Origin: Seminavis robusta
Lineage: Eukaryota > Bacillariophyta > Bacillariophyceae > Naviculales > Naviculaceae
Length of the DNA: 64,000 bases
Direction: 5' to 3'
Assembly: GCA_903772945.1 (NCBI GenBank)
Contig: CAICTM010000181.1
Coordinates: forward strand, 33,941-97,940
Within the stretch, counting starts at the first letter, position 1. Each line of letters starts with the position of its first letter. The notes beneath the pieces were generated by a model, which was not told the DNA's origin, ran no database searches, and saw nothing but the letters and a program-made list of their open reading frames with translations. Positions 21,406 to 31,090 of this stretch are shown piece after piece. The position numbers and the translations under genes were made by a program.

Positions 21406-21784
21406 TGTTTGAATCAATCTGTTAACCGAGTTGTCGGTCAAAGACTGTGGGCAATGGTACCGGTACCGGTAGCATCCAACCAAATCAGCAATAAGATTGT
21501 AGATCCTCAACAAAATGGGAGGCGAAGGGCGAAGGGCGCCTTTTCAAGTCCATCGAATCGAGTGGATTAAAATAATATTTTGGTTGCAACCGTTAATTAC
21601 TGTTCACGAGGGGACGGCAAGCGACAGAAGCTGAGCTACTATACTAGTAGTTGAGATTCTTGAAGTCTGCACTCTTTTGCGTCCCAAGTGCAATCATAGT
21701 CAATAGAATGTTTGATCAATTACTAGCTAGATTACGTTGTATCTTATCGACAGATAGATCACTCAAAGGCCTATAAGTTTAGTG
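21406..21784. other. Intergenic region upstream of Nup155
   Basis: Contains a short run of overlapping ACCGGT palindromes (about 21456-21473) and an AT-rich stretch. It presumably holds the Nup155 promoter and the 3' end of the neighbouring Myb gene. Confidence 0.45.
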
Positions 21785-23896
21785 CTAATTGTTCATCAGA
21801 AACTCAAAGAGCTGCTCGTCCATTACGTCACCGTTCCAAAATTCATCATTACCTCCCATTGAAAACGAAGGGGCTCTTGCTCTGGTTGCATCGGCTGTTT
21901 CACCGGCTCCTTGGGCGGCCCCTGTGCTGCCGTCATGATGCATTTCTTTATTGTCGCCTTCTCCCTGGTGTTGTTGACGATGATGCAACTGATGTGCAGT
22001 GGAATGAGGTGGTTGGAGACTGGTTCCGGCGCCATCCGTTGGTGCTGCGCTTTGGTCCCTATTTGCGACTTGATTGAAATGGTGACTATCATCACCATAC
22101 GGCGTTGTCGCGGGGGGCTCCGCTTCCTTGAATCGAACTGTCTGATTGGTACCGGTATCCCCAACAGCTGTGCTGCTTGGGTTGGGTGTAATATGCTTGT
22201 ATTTATTCAGCTCTTGCTGCTTCAGTGCGCGCATCTTGGTTTGAAATGCCATTTGATTTTCCATCTCTCGCTTCATCATGCCTGTTGCTTCAATATTGGA
22301 TACGGCTGGACTTGCTCCAGGTGGAGCTCCAGGGACAGCCAATGCAGCTGCATGAGTCCCAGGATGAGGATGTCCGCCAGAAGACCAATCCCTGCTGATT
22401 GCTGACATGACTGCAGGATTTTCAATCGGGTTCGCCCCATGCACGCCGCCAGCACCCACAGAGCCACCACTGGTGGTGGGGGCGGTGATACTGGTTCCTG
22501 TAAATGAGTTGTAGACAGCTGCGACAGATGCTTGGGTGGATGTAGATGTAGAAACAGGTGGCATTGCGGGTGCAACAGAAGCTGATGTCTCAGAGCTTCT
22601 CTGCACCAACAATTGCTTCTTCAACGAAAAGAAGAGCCCCAAAAGATATCCCATGGATGCCCCAATCGGGGAAGCCTTCTCTTCTTCTGTCAATTTGGGC
22701 AACATCAAGGCTTCATGACCCGGCGGAGGAGGGACAGTACATGGTGCAGGTGCAGTGGTCTGAGGCCCAGGGTTTTTCTGGTGTAGATCTTGGCCCTTTC
22801 CTTCTACGAGGTTTCCCTTGGCAGATGCGGCCCTGGAATTATTTGGCCCAATGGCGCTCGGATCACCAGTGTCCATTATCGCAGCTTGAGTGAGATATGC
22901 TGCTGCTTCACCATTTGAGAGCGACTTTGCAGTATCCATTTCTCCACTCTTGAACTTCTGGAGTGTCACTTCGTAGGATGACATAAACTCTTGCTTTGAT
23001 TTCGTCCTGTGTACTCTGTATTTCTGAAGGTGAGATTTGATGCGTTCAGATGTGATCTGTGGGTGCTTTGGCATCTGTTCTAAGATAGTTGAGGGGCTTG
23101 AATGTTTCAATCCCACATCAAAGACCGCCGAAACAAAATCCCTATGCAGCTCTTCGGGCCAAGTAAACCGCTTAGACCACCTCCCGTCAGTCTCTTTGGC
23201 TTTCTTGCGGCCCTTGGTCTTTCCAGTGGTGCTTGAACTGCCGTCCTGATCAGCGGGCTGTTGGCTGATACTGGACCGCTTTCTCCTAAGGGACCGAGAT
23301 GGTTTTGAAGTAGAAGTGGATTCCTCAGGTTTAATGGCTTCCTGAGAGGTCTCTGGTTCGGTCTTTTGACCGTTCGAAGGGGCAGGAATATAGGGAAGGG
23401 ACGAAGGCTCCTGTCCCTGATGCTGATATATCTGACGATACTGTTCTTCCGATGTGATGTATGCATAATTCACATGCTGGGAAGGTTTCTCTGGTAGCTC
23501 TTGGTAGTAGGCTGTCTCGTTCAGCGTTCCGGGTGGCTGTAGCTGTGATGGCTGGCTCTGCGATGGTTTTTGCTGTGGTGGTGGTTGCTGTGGTGGCTGC
23601 TGCTGCTGCTGTCCCTCCTGAGCATGGGGGTTCACATTTGTCAGGCTTTCGTAGACTCTCATCAAGTCAGGCACCACACTGTGCACATGGCCACTCTGAG
23701 ATGATTGCATGGGGTTGAATGGAGGTGGATTGGGGTGGGTTGGGGACGGGTTTTGGGGGGCAGCTGGTGCACCGTCTCTGCTCATGGCTGCTGTGGTTTG
23801 TACTTTCAGCAACACTTGGGGACCTTCCTTTTCGGTGCCATCAGCCTTTGGCTTCAAAGCATTGCTCATATGAGACTCAACTTTGTCGCGATGCAT
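21785..23896 (-). CDS. GARP/Myb-like (SHLQKYR) transcription factor
   Basis: 703 residues from the first in-frame ATG; the frame remains open for about 40 codons upstream without an ATG, so a 5' exon is possible. The DNA-binding core GRWSKRFTWPEELHRDFVSA, continuing to ITSERIKSHLQKYRVHRTKS, is a single Myb-like repeat of the GARP type, where SHLQKYR is the signature of the third helix. This implies a nuclear DNA-binding regulator. The rest is low complexity: Gln/Pro-rich before the domain (QQQQPPQQPPPQQ), Thr/Ala/Gly-rich and His/Gln-rich after it, typical of activation regions. Target genes cannot be guessed from the sequence. Confidence 0.82.
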   Translation of the reverse strand: MHRDKVESHMSNALKPKADGTEKEGPQVLLKVQTTAAMSRDGAPAAPQNPSPTHPNPPPFNPMQSSQSGHVHSVVPDLMRVYESLTNVNPHAQEGQQQQQPPQQPPPQQKPSQSQPSQLQPPGTLNETAYYQELPEKPSQHVNYAYITSEEQYRQIYQHQGQEPSSLPYIPAPSNGQKTEPETSQEAIKPEESTSTSKPSRSLRRKRSSISQQPADQDGSSSTTGKTKGRKKAKETDGRWSKRFTWPEELHRDFVSAVFDVGLKHSSPSTILEQMPKHPQITSERIKSHLQKYRVHRTKSKQEFMSSYEVTLQKFKSGEMDTAKSLSNGEAAAYLTQAAIMDTGDPSAIGPNNSRAASAKGNLVEGKGQDLHQKNPGPQTTAPAPCTVPPPPGHEALMLPKLTEEEKASPIGASMGYLLGLFFSLKKQLLVQRSSETSASVAPAMPPVSTSTSTQASVAAVYNSFTGTSITAPTTSGGSVGAGGVHGANPIENPAVMSAISRDWSSGGHPHPGTHAAALAVPGAPPGASPAVSNIEATGMMKREMENQMAFQTKMRALKQQELNKYKHITPNPSSTAVGDTGTNQTVRFKEAEPPATTPYGDDSHHFNQVANRDQSAAPTDGAGTSLQPPHSTAHQLHHRQQHQGEGDNKEMHHDGSTGAAQGAGETADATRARAPSFSMGGNDEFWNGDVMDEQLFEFLMNN

Positions 23897-24709
23897 CTGA
23901 TCTTTGTTCTCTGATGATGGACTCTCACTCGACTCTTGTGCTTTCCGCTTCCTCACTCGAACGAATCTCCTTGGTGCGGTTCGTGAATCTTCTGCCTCGC
24001 CGTTGTGTTTTTCCGTTCCTCAAGCCAGTGAAGCTACCATCTGAACACGGCGTCAGCAGGTCGGAGGTGGCTGGGGAAGTGCCTGAATTGCTGACTTGCT
24101 GTCGTTTGCATCGGTACTAGTAATATGAGTAGACGTCCTAGTAATACTACTAGTAGTACATGCAGCCCCTATTGGGGGCTGCCACTCCAGGCTTCTGCTG
24201 CCTCATGGTTTTCTGTTTGAGGTACTACAGTCGTACGGTAGGATGCAGTGGGATGGTGGATACTGCGCTTTACTAAGGGCCGCCACTTTCCTTTTGCGGC
24301 GAAACGGCCGTGGGAGCCGATTAAACTATTCTATTGTGTAATGACACTCACTTGTGAGGAGGTTCGTATACAGTGTAGGTACCCGTACTCCTGATAGTGA
24401 GTTTGTCTTAGCTGTGAGCGATGATGTGCACGCACGATGTGGCTGTGGACGAATATTTAATTAAATATGTAGGTACCTGGAAGTATCCCTCTCCTCTGGA
24501 AACGGCCCGACCAGAACAATGAAATGACCACCAGGACCAGGTACAAACTTCTAAAAGCTCTGTCTTAGTCTTGCCTGTGCGCCTATCTTTACAATATTTG
24601 AATAATAAGTCAGCCATGCAGTGTATGTTACATAGGTTGCTGCACAGAAACACATTGTACCGTTGCCTTTTGCAGATCTCAGCCACCGTGACCATGCAGC
24701 AGCCATGTT
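23897..24709. other. Intergenic region between Myb-like and Fip1 genes
   Basis: Contains palindromic ACTAGT clusters around 24115-24155 and a small GC-rich hairpin (agcccc/ggggct near 24163-24180). No protein-coding or structural RNA gene was recognised. Confidence 0.45.
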
Positions 24710-26274
24710 TTAGTAGCCACTCCCACCATAGCCACCACCTCTCCTGAAATCACCCCTTCCACCTCTTCCTCCCCAACGCCCGTGAGGTGACCTTGGCGGT
24801 CTACCTCCACGGCCCATGAATCCTCGACCTCCAAAGCCACCTCGACCGCGGCCGCCACGTCCAAAACCACCGTAACCACCCCGACCTCCTCCTTCATTGA
24901 TGTCCTGCCCGTGAAACTGGTTTCTGGGCGGTCCTCGCCAATCGGAATGGGACTGATCCCGTGGAGGATGCATGTGGTGATCGATGCCCGGTGGGCCCCG
25001 AGTGTCGACCCTCTCATCGACCATGCTGCCATAGGCTGGCGGTGGAGGAATGTAATGGTCATCTCTAGTGATGTGGTGGTGATCGTCGCCGCCCATGCTT
25101 CGTGGAGCGTCTGCACCAACAGTGCCGCCCTGTTCCTTCTGTTCTTGTTCTTCGATCAAACGAGCCAGTACGGGATCCTGTTCTGCACTGCCCCCCCAAA
25201 CACCGCCTTTTCCAGCTTTCGTGTCGCGGTACGCCTGTTCCTCGGATTGGGTTTGAGTCTCTTCCTCTGCGGTTGTTTCCTCCTTCTTGACGAATTCTGG
25301 TCCAATGACGAGTCCATCACCGTCATTGTCCGCATCCATATCGTTCTGTCCCTCGGATTCCTTCTCCACGCCACCTAAAGATACAACTGCTACCTTGGGA
25401 GTCTGGGATTTCGGCTTTCTGGCTGTCACGGGAACAACGGTGGGGTCGACTGGTCTTTTTTGCCTGCTGGCGTCCGTGAGCTCCTGACGGATGGTTAATT
25501 GTTGTTGTGCATATTCAAGCCAGTCGTCAATGGTCAAGCTGGAGAAGAAACGGAAGTCACGTCAACATAAAGTTGCCATGAAAATGTCAGATTAAACATG
25601 AGCAAACAAAATTTAATGCACATTACTCCAGAGACGAACATCACATGTATCACTTACGCATAATTGAAGAAATCGGTGAGGTCTGACCCCACTCGTTCCC
25701 ATGGTTTGTCGTCGATCTGATCAAATCGGATATCAAATGCCGTTCGTTTGGAAAAGAGGCACGGGTCTCTTCCTGCATTTTCTTCACTTTCAAGTCGTCG
25801 TGCAGATTCTTTTGCCTCTTCCAATTTTCGCTGTTTTTCCGCCAGCAGTTGAGCGGCCCGTTCCGCAGGATCCATGGCAGCGACATCGCCTGTGGAATCT
25901 TGCTGTGGATCAGCTGTCCCATCTGGATTGTCGGTATCCTTTTTATCCGCACGCACCCATTGACGCAGGTTTGGCTGTACTAGCGGTTGATGTAGGCCAC
26001 GCCTCATGAGACCAACTTTAGATCCACTCAACACAACATCTGCAAAATCATCCTCATCTTCGGATCCATCGGAAACATACATATCTTCTTCAACGATTTC
26101 TCCAGAGTGCGATTGCATGGCGTAGTTGGACGCGGCTGGTTTCTTTTCTTCTTCCCCTTGGGCTGCTTCATCCTCCACCTTGACGGCCACCGTTTTCTCC
26201 GTGGCGGGAGCGCCATCTACGGCATCCCCATCGCCATCGCTTTTGATGGAAACCTTGCGCTTCTTTCGTCCCAT
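24710..26274 (-). CDS. FIP1: Fip1-like pre-mRNA polyadenylation factor
   Basis: 481 residues, exons 26274-25658 and 25538-24710. The conserved Fip1 motif spans the splice junction: FDIRFDQIDDKPWERVG, then SDLTDFFNYALTIDDWLEYA, matching the KPWR-pGaDlsDyFNYGf-e-tW consensus. Fip1 links poly(A) polymerase to CPSF30 in the 3'-processing complex. The N-terminus is acidic (EEDMYVSDGSEDEDDFADV), as in other Fip1 proteins, with a WVRADKK segment before the motif. The C-terminus is an RGG/FGG-rich RNA-binding tail (from about residue 415). It is encoded about 17 kb from the CPSF30-type gene. It is divergent from the SYAP1-like gene. Confidence 0.92.
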
Positions 26275-26763
26275 CTTCTGCTACTAATACTCAATGTCAC
26301 TGGCTAGTGATGATGTATGGCGGTGTGGATTGAAGTTGAGTCGAGGAGTCTATCGTATCGTTATTGTTATTGTTGTTGTCGGTGTGATCTGGGAAGGGAT
26401 GTGTGCATGGGTTTGATGAGCTTTGGATCTTCGGTGCGGTGCGTGGATGGTGTTTGACTGTTGATTCGATTCGATTTGATTCGATTCGATTTGATTCGAT
26501 CACATTTTGAAACGATTCAATTCGATTCGATTCGAATCAATTCGATCAATTTTGAATCGAATATGTTCGTTGGTCATGATGCCCTCCTGCGATCAGAACT
26601 CTCTCTCCAAAACGCTTCTTCAAAAAACCCTCTTCTTTTTCATGCTACATGGCCTTGTATTATTGAAGGAAGAGAACGACTCGACTACCGGTATCACCTG
26701 TCACTCAGCACTTGTTTGGCTATCACACACGTTGTTACAGATTGAAGGTCGGAGAATAACAAG
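26275..26763. promoter_or_regulatory. Shared divergent promoter region, Fip1 / SYAP1-like
   Basis: 489 bp between divergent start codons, including the GATTC/GATTT pentamer repeat annotated separately. No defined motif could be assigned. Confidence 0.45.
26463..26560. repeat. GATTC-pentamer microsatellite with inverted half
   Basis: About nine pentamers of the form gattc/gattt, then a short spacer, then gattc/gaatc units in mixed orientation. The two halves can pair in part. It lies in the Fip1/SYAP1-like intergenic region. Confidence 0.85.
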
Positions 26764-27986
26764 ATGTCTTGGTTTGAGGGATTGACTTCCAAGTTGCAAG
26801 AGGTCACAGAGCAAGTGTCTGAGCAGGCCAAGAGCGCTATTCCTCTCAACAACGATTTTCTAGAAAAACTGACCCTATCAACTCCGGAATTGGACGAGGA
26901 ACGAAAGCGTCTCGATAACGAGGAAAGGCGAAAGGAACATATTAAAGACTGTCTTGCTGGGTTGCTTCCATGGGAGACTCGCGATCCAGAACGAGATATC
27001 TTGGTGGAAGAATGCAAAGACGCGATTTTGAAATTGAGCCAGGATGGAGCCACTTTCAAGGGACCCTATCTGATGCCAGGGATGAAAGTTAAGGATGTTG
27101 GCACGAGTGATGGCGAAAGTGAGGAGGAAAAAGGAAAAATTGTGGAAGAAAAACCCACAGAGGAGTCCTTGGACAAATTGGCCACTTTGGAGCCATTGCC
27201 CAAATTGTTGGGTTGCTTTGATCTAGATGCTCATGTGGGATTGATTCAGCGGATTCTGACGGAAGATCCGCATCTCGTCGAAATGCAATCAAAACTCTCG
27301 GGTACGTCTACAATTTGGCCGCATTTTGATTGCTTCTTTTGATATTTTGTACCCACACAAGTCCTTTTTTCGGCCGGCCCAGGTGGTGGAGAACGAGAGT
27401 ACTACTTTTGGAAGAATTATTTCTTTCACTGTGCGTTTGCCAGATACGAAGCTGGCCTTAGTATTGATGAAATTTGGAATGACGAAGACCCAGCAGAACG
27501 AAAGGCCAAGGAAGAAGCGGCCGCCAAAGAGGCTGCAACAAAAGCAGCAGCAAAGGAAGCCGAACAGAAAGTGGCCGCTGAATCCAAGGCAGAGGAAGAA
27601 ACCATTACCTTTGACAACCACAAAACTGAATCCAAGAGTACGGAAACACCTTCCGTGCCTTCGGAGGGATCACCCGAAATAGTTTCCACAGACGTTGCCG
27701 CTGTGGAAGCGTCGTCTCTCCCAGCTGATGTTACAACTCCGTCCAGCGCGGCTAGTGCGTCGGCAGCCGGCGACTCGAGCGCCATTGATTTTGAGAAAAT
27801 AGCGGCTGAAGGAATCGAGGACGACGATGGTTTCGGTGATGATGACGGATTTGACGTGGAGCTAGACGAGGTAAGCTGGACATGCGATGAAATGAATCAT
27901 GCTTTGGTGCTGTGGTTTGCTAATCTTTGTCCCATTTTGCTCGTGTTCAGCTGGAAGCGGAAATTGCTCGTGAGCTTGAAGATTAG
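26764..27986 (+). CDS. BSD-domain protein, SYAP1/DOS2-like
   Basis: 353 residues, exons 26764-27301, 27383-27870 and 27951-27986. The N-terminal MSWFEGLTSKLQEVTEQV segment and a BSD domain are visible: LIQRILTEDPHLVEMQSKL and, after the first intron, EYYFWKNYFFHCAFARYEAG, where the F-W-x-N-Y-F core is the hallmark. A Lys/Glu/Ala-rich coiled tract and an acidic end (DDDGFGDDDGFDVELDE) follow, with the last 11 residues encoded by a tiny exon. BSD proteins of the synapse-associated type act at membranes or in signalling; the precise role here is unknown. Confidence 0.82.
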
Positions 27987-28511
27987 CCACAACGCTCATT
28001 TGGTTCGCTCGGGCGTTTCCGACGCCCTGCAATTCCAGGAAACTTTCACACAACAATCTTCATATGATACATAATATAGCGCCATTAAGCAAGTCTAGAC
28101 CAGACACACAAGTACAGCAGTGCATGGCGTGTCTTCGAAGGACAGCATTGCAGCTTCAGGAGCTGTCAACTTGCTTCACTATCGCCTGGGGGCAATCACC
28201 TTGATGTCGCTATGATTGCTTGACATTCGTTTAGGCTTGGGTAGTTTCGTAGTGGCTACTGTAGTCAGTCGGCAAGACAGTCACGGGTACCGTGCTGGAG
28301 CTTCATCCTGCTGCCAATGAAGAGGAGATTGATTCTGTCCATGGTGCCCCGACCTCCTCCAACTGTACCGGTACCCTAGCTACGGTAGCTAAACTGCGAA
28401 ACTCACGCACTTTGTTTAGCGGCTTTAGCAGCGCATACTTCGCATAGTTATATATAATGGGTGGTACAACTAACTGTATTAGTACAGTACCGGTAACACT
28501 ACACAACGCAA
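27987..28511. other. Convergent intergenic region
   Basis: 525 bp between the 3' ends of the SYAP1-like (+) and histidine-phosphatase (-) genes. It has ACCGGT palindromes at about 28373 and 28490. No gene recognised. Confidence 0.45.
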
Positions 28512-29925
28512 TCAAAAACCCAAGTAGATTACACGGACAGACGCTGGGTCGATCATGAATTGGTCACCATACTGAGTCTTTGCTTTCATCAGCTCGAAAC
28601 AGACAACCCCACCATTCTTAATCTTTTTGTTTTTCGCAACATGGTCCACACTGGCCGGAAGGAAGCACTGAAAGAAGCTTTTGAAGTACAGGCTATGCCC
28701 ACCGGCAATCACGTGTTCTTCCCTAACTGCATTGGAAAAGACAAACTTGCAAAACTGGATCATTCGATCATATCCAGAGCCACGAATGGGCTTGTTTCCC
28801 TGTCATTCATTCACAGCATGGCATTAGCATCGTTCGTCAAGCAACACGTGCTAAGTTTGCACAGAAACAGGCAACACGATGAACTTACCGTGTGAAGACT
28901 CGTATCCACGTGCTTCCTCAGAATATCGTCAAAGTTGCACACTTTGGAACCCTTTTCCATCCAACTAGCTTGAATAGGAGTATGAGCCGGTGTAATCGAC
29001 TGGGCATCAGGGTTTCGACTGGAAGCATTGAAAACGTTCAATTCCAGTATTTTATGTGAGCAAGAACGAAGATGGAGTGGAGACGCAAGCTACAAAGCGA
29101 CTTGCACTGACAAACGTACCTCATTTCCTGCAAGCAAGGTAGAACCAGAATTTTGTCCACTTTTCTTCTTCCAAGTCTTTCCCTGAACCCACCAGCAAGA
29201 GTCGAGATTGCACGGCGAAGATTGCTACAAACAAATTTGCTGGGCTTTGCCCCTGGATCAGCTCTCAAAATTTTGATGATCTCCTCGTCAGTTTCCGGTG
29301 GATCCCTTTCCATAAAGACCGCCAATTCTTCGACTTGCTTCAGGCCAACCTGAGACAAGGGTGAATCATAAAACCAACTGTGTTTTTGGGTATTCTTGTG
29401 AGAATGGTTGACTTCCTGAACCGTGTCAAATGCAAGAACAGAATTGACAGGCTCACCTGTCCATCTTCCCACTGAGTACAAGATAGATCTCAAACAGCAC
29501 AGCCTTTACAACTCCAGGGAGGAACCCCAAAATAAAAACCGCTGTGGAACGATGATTTCCCTTGTTGAAAGTATCTGGTGGAAAGGGAAGACAAGAAAAT
29601 GGCTAAGATGCACCATGGGACTTGTCACACGAAAAACTCCGCATATCATACCATTCCAAGTAGACTCTCCGTGACGGACGAAGTAGATTTTCTTCCTCTC
29701 TATTGGCTTTCCCGCAGAAATATGTGGACCGAAAACAGCACCTGGATCAGACGTCCTTTTCCACTTCTTATCGTTACAGAAAAGAAGGTACAAAATTGTC
29801 GACTTCAAAAGCCCAATCTTGTAGATAACAATCGGTAGATTGAAAACCAGCATTGCGCAAATCAACACCAGTGCGGGACGCACATACTGACCCAGCATGC
29901 CAGCCATTCCAAGGGGCTCCTCCAT
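28512..29925 (-). CDS. Membrane-anchored histidine phosphatase superfamily (phosphoglycerate-mutase-like) protein
   Basis: 347 residues, exons 29925-29652, 29471-29120, 29018-28889 and 28799-28512. One or two hydrophobic segments near the N-terminus (ALVLICAMLVFNLPIVIYKI) suggest a membrane anchor. The catalytic RHGESTWN motif (nucleophilic His) follows, then DSPLSQVGLKQVEEL, the second-Arg region VCSNLRRAISTL and a late HVIAGGHSLYFKSFF carrying the second catalytic His. The fold is therefore complete; the substrate is unknown. The start of exon 2 is uncertain: the acceptor at 29472 and another 15 nt further on both keep the frame. Confidence 0.8.
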
Positions 29926-31090
29926 TATTGCTAACTTGAAGACAACAACTAGACTACGGTACCGGTGCTGTGTGGGTCAACAATTGTTGCGGGTGGCGGT
30001 CACAAAAATTCTGGTATCTGGTATCCTTGTGCATTCAAAGATCGACAATAGAAACAGCAAAAATAATGCAACTAAATCACAAAACAATAGAGTTTGACTG
30101 TGGCACCGGTAGCTAGTTTTTAAAACAGGTGACACCTAATTTATCTCCAGCAACCGGTAGACTAGCTAGTTATTAGTAATAGCCAGCTGATAAAGTCGAG
30201 AATTTTGAAAAAGGTGATAACTCCTCAGAATGAGCAGTCAGGATTTTTGAATCAGTCGGATGGTTTGGGTTAGGGTGAAAATAGAATTCTCAACTTGATC
30301 TTCAGATTTGTGTAGAATCCAGTTGGTTCCAGAATTCTCAACTAAATCGGCGGAGTACTAGTAGCCAGTACAGTACGACGACATGGATGGCCTTGCTAAT
30401 GTGAGTGACAGTCTTCATGATTGATTCTTTGTGTCAAAGCAATACTGTACGGTAGCATACTGGTACATGTAGTGTTCCTTAGCACGGACCTGGGGGTGCG
30501 GGCATTGGGGAAAGGCATAGCTTGTACATACCGGTAGTCACAGGACCAGGACTTGGCCCTGGAGTTGTTCCTGGCTACTAAGCTAGAGTGGGATGAAACA
30601 GAGTCAAAATAGGTCTGGTTTTGGAACCCGGAGCAGGTCCAGCCAGTGTTCTAGCCATGGATGGACCCAGCCAGGAATTTGGCCCGATGTTCCCAAGGCA
30701 CATACCATGTACTACCATAGTACTACCGTACAGTGTAGCCAGTGTCCCGAAGTTGGGCTTTGGAGTGTTTCTCAGTGTCATGCCTTAGAGTCAGGTGCAT
30801 GCAAACTAGGACATGGAGTTGATTCATGTATGGCAAATGGCAATCCTTGTCCTGGATTTCGACTCAAACCTAGTTGGTTGCTCTTCCTGCTAGCAAGGTG
30901 CTACCGTACAGCGCCCACAGTGGTACCGGTATTGCCAGCTACTAGAAACGTCTTTGTGGTAAGAGCAGTACCGTACAGGCTTTGACAAAGTTGGAAAATT
31001 GATCCACCTATTACAAGGGACTACCTTCTGGCACTGCACCAAGAATCGTTGCAATTTGATTGCATTATGCAACTTGAATGCCACATGGTA
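29926..31090. other. Intergenic region with degenerate CCAGG-type repeats
   Basis: 1165 bp upstream of the histidine phosphatase and downstream of the RCC1 gene. About 30540-30860 holds loosely repeated words such as ggacttggccctggagttgt, ggaatttggcccgatgtt and gaagttgggctttggagtgt. No coding or RNA gene was recognised. Confidence 0.4.

Noticed and set aside
24911-25378. 155-residue plus-strand ORF
   Set aside because: Antisense shadow of the Fip1 coding sequence, whose motif and splice site are certain.
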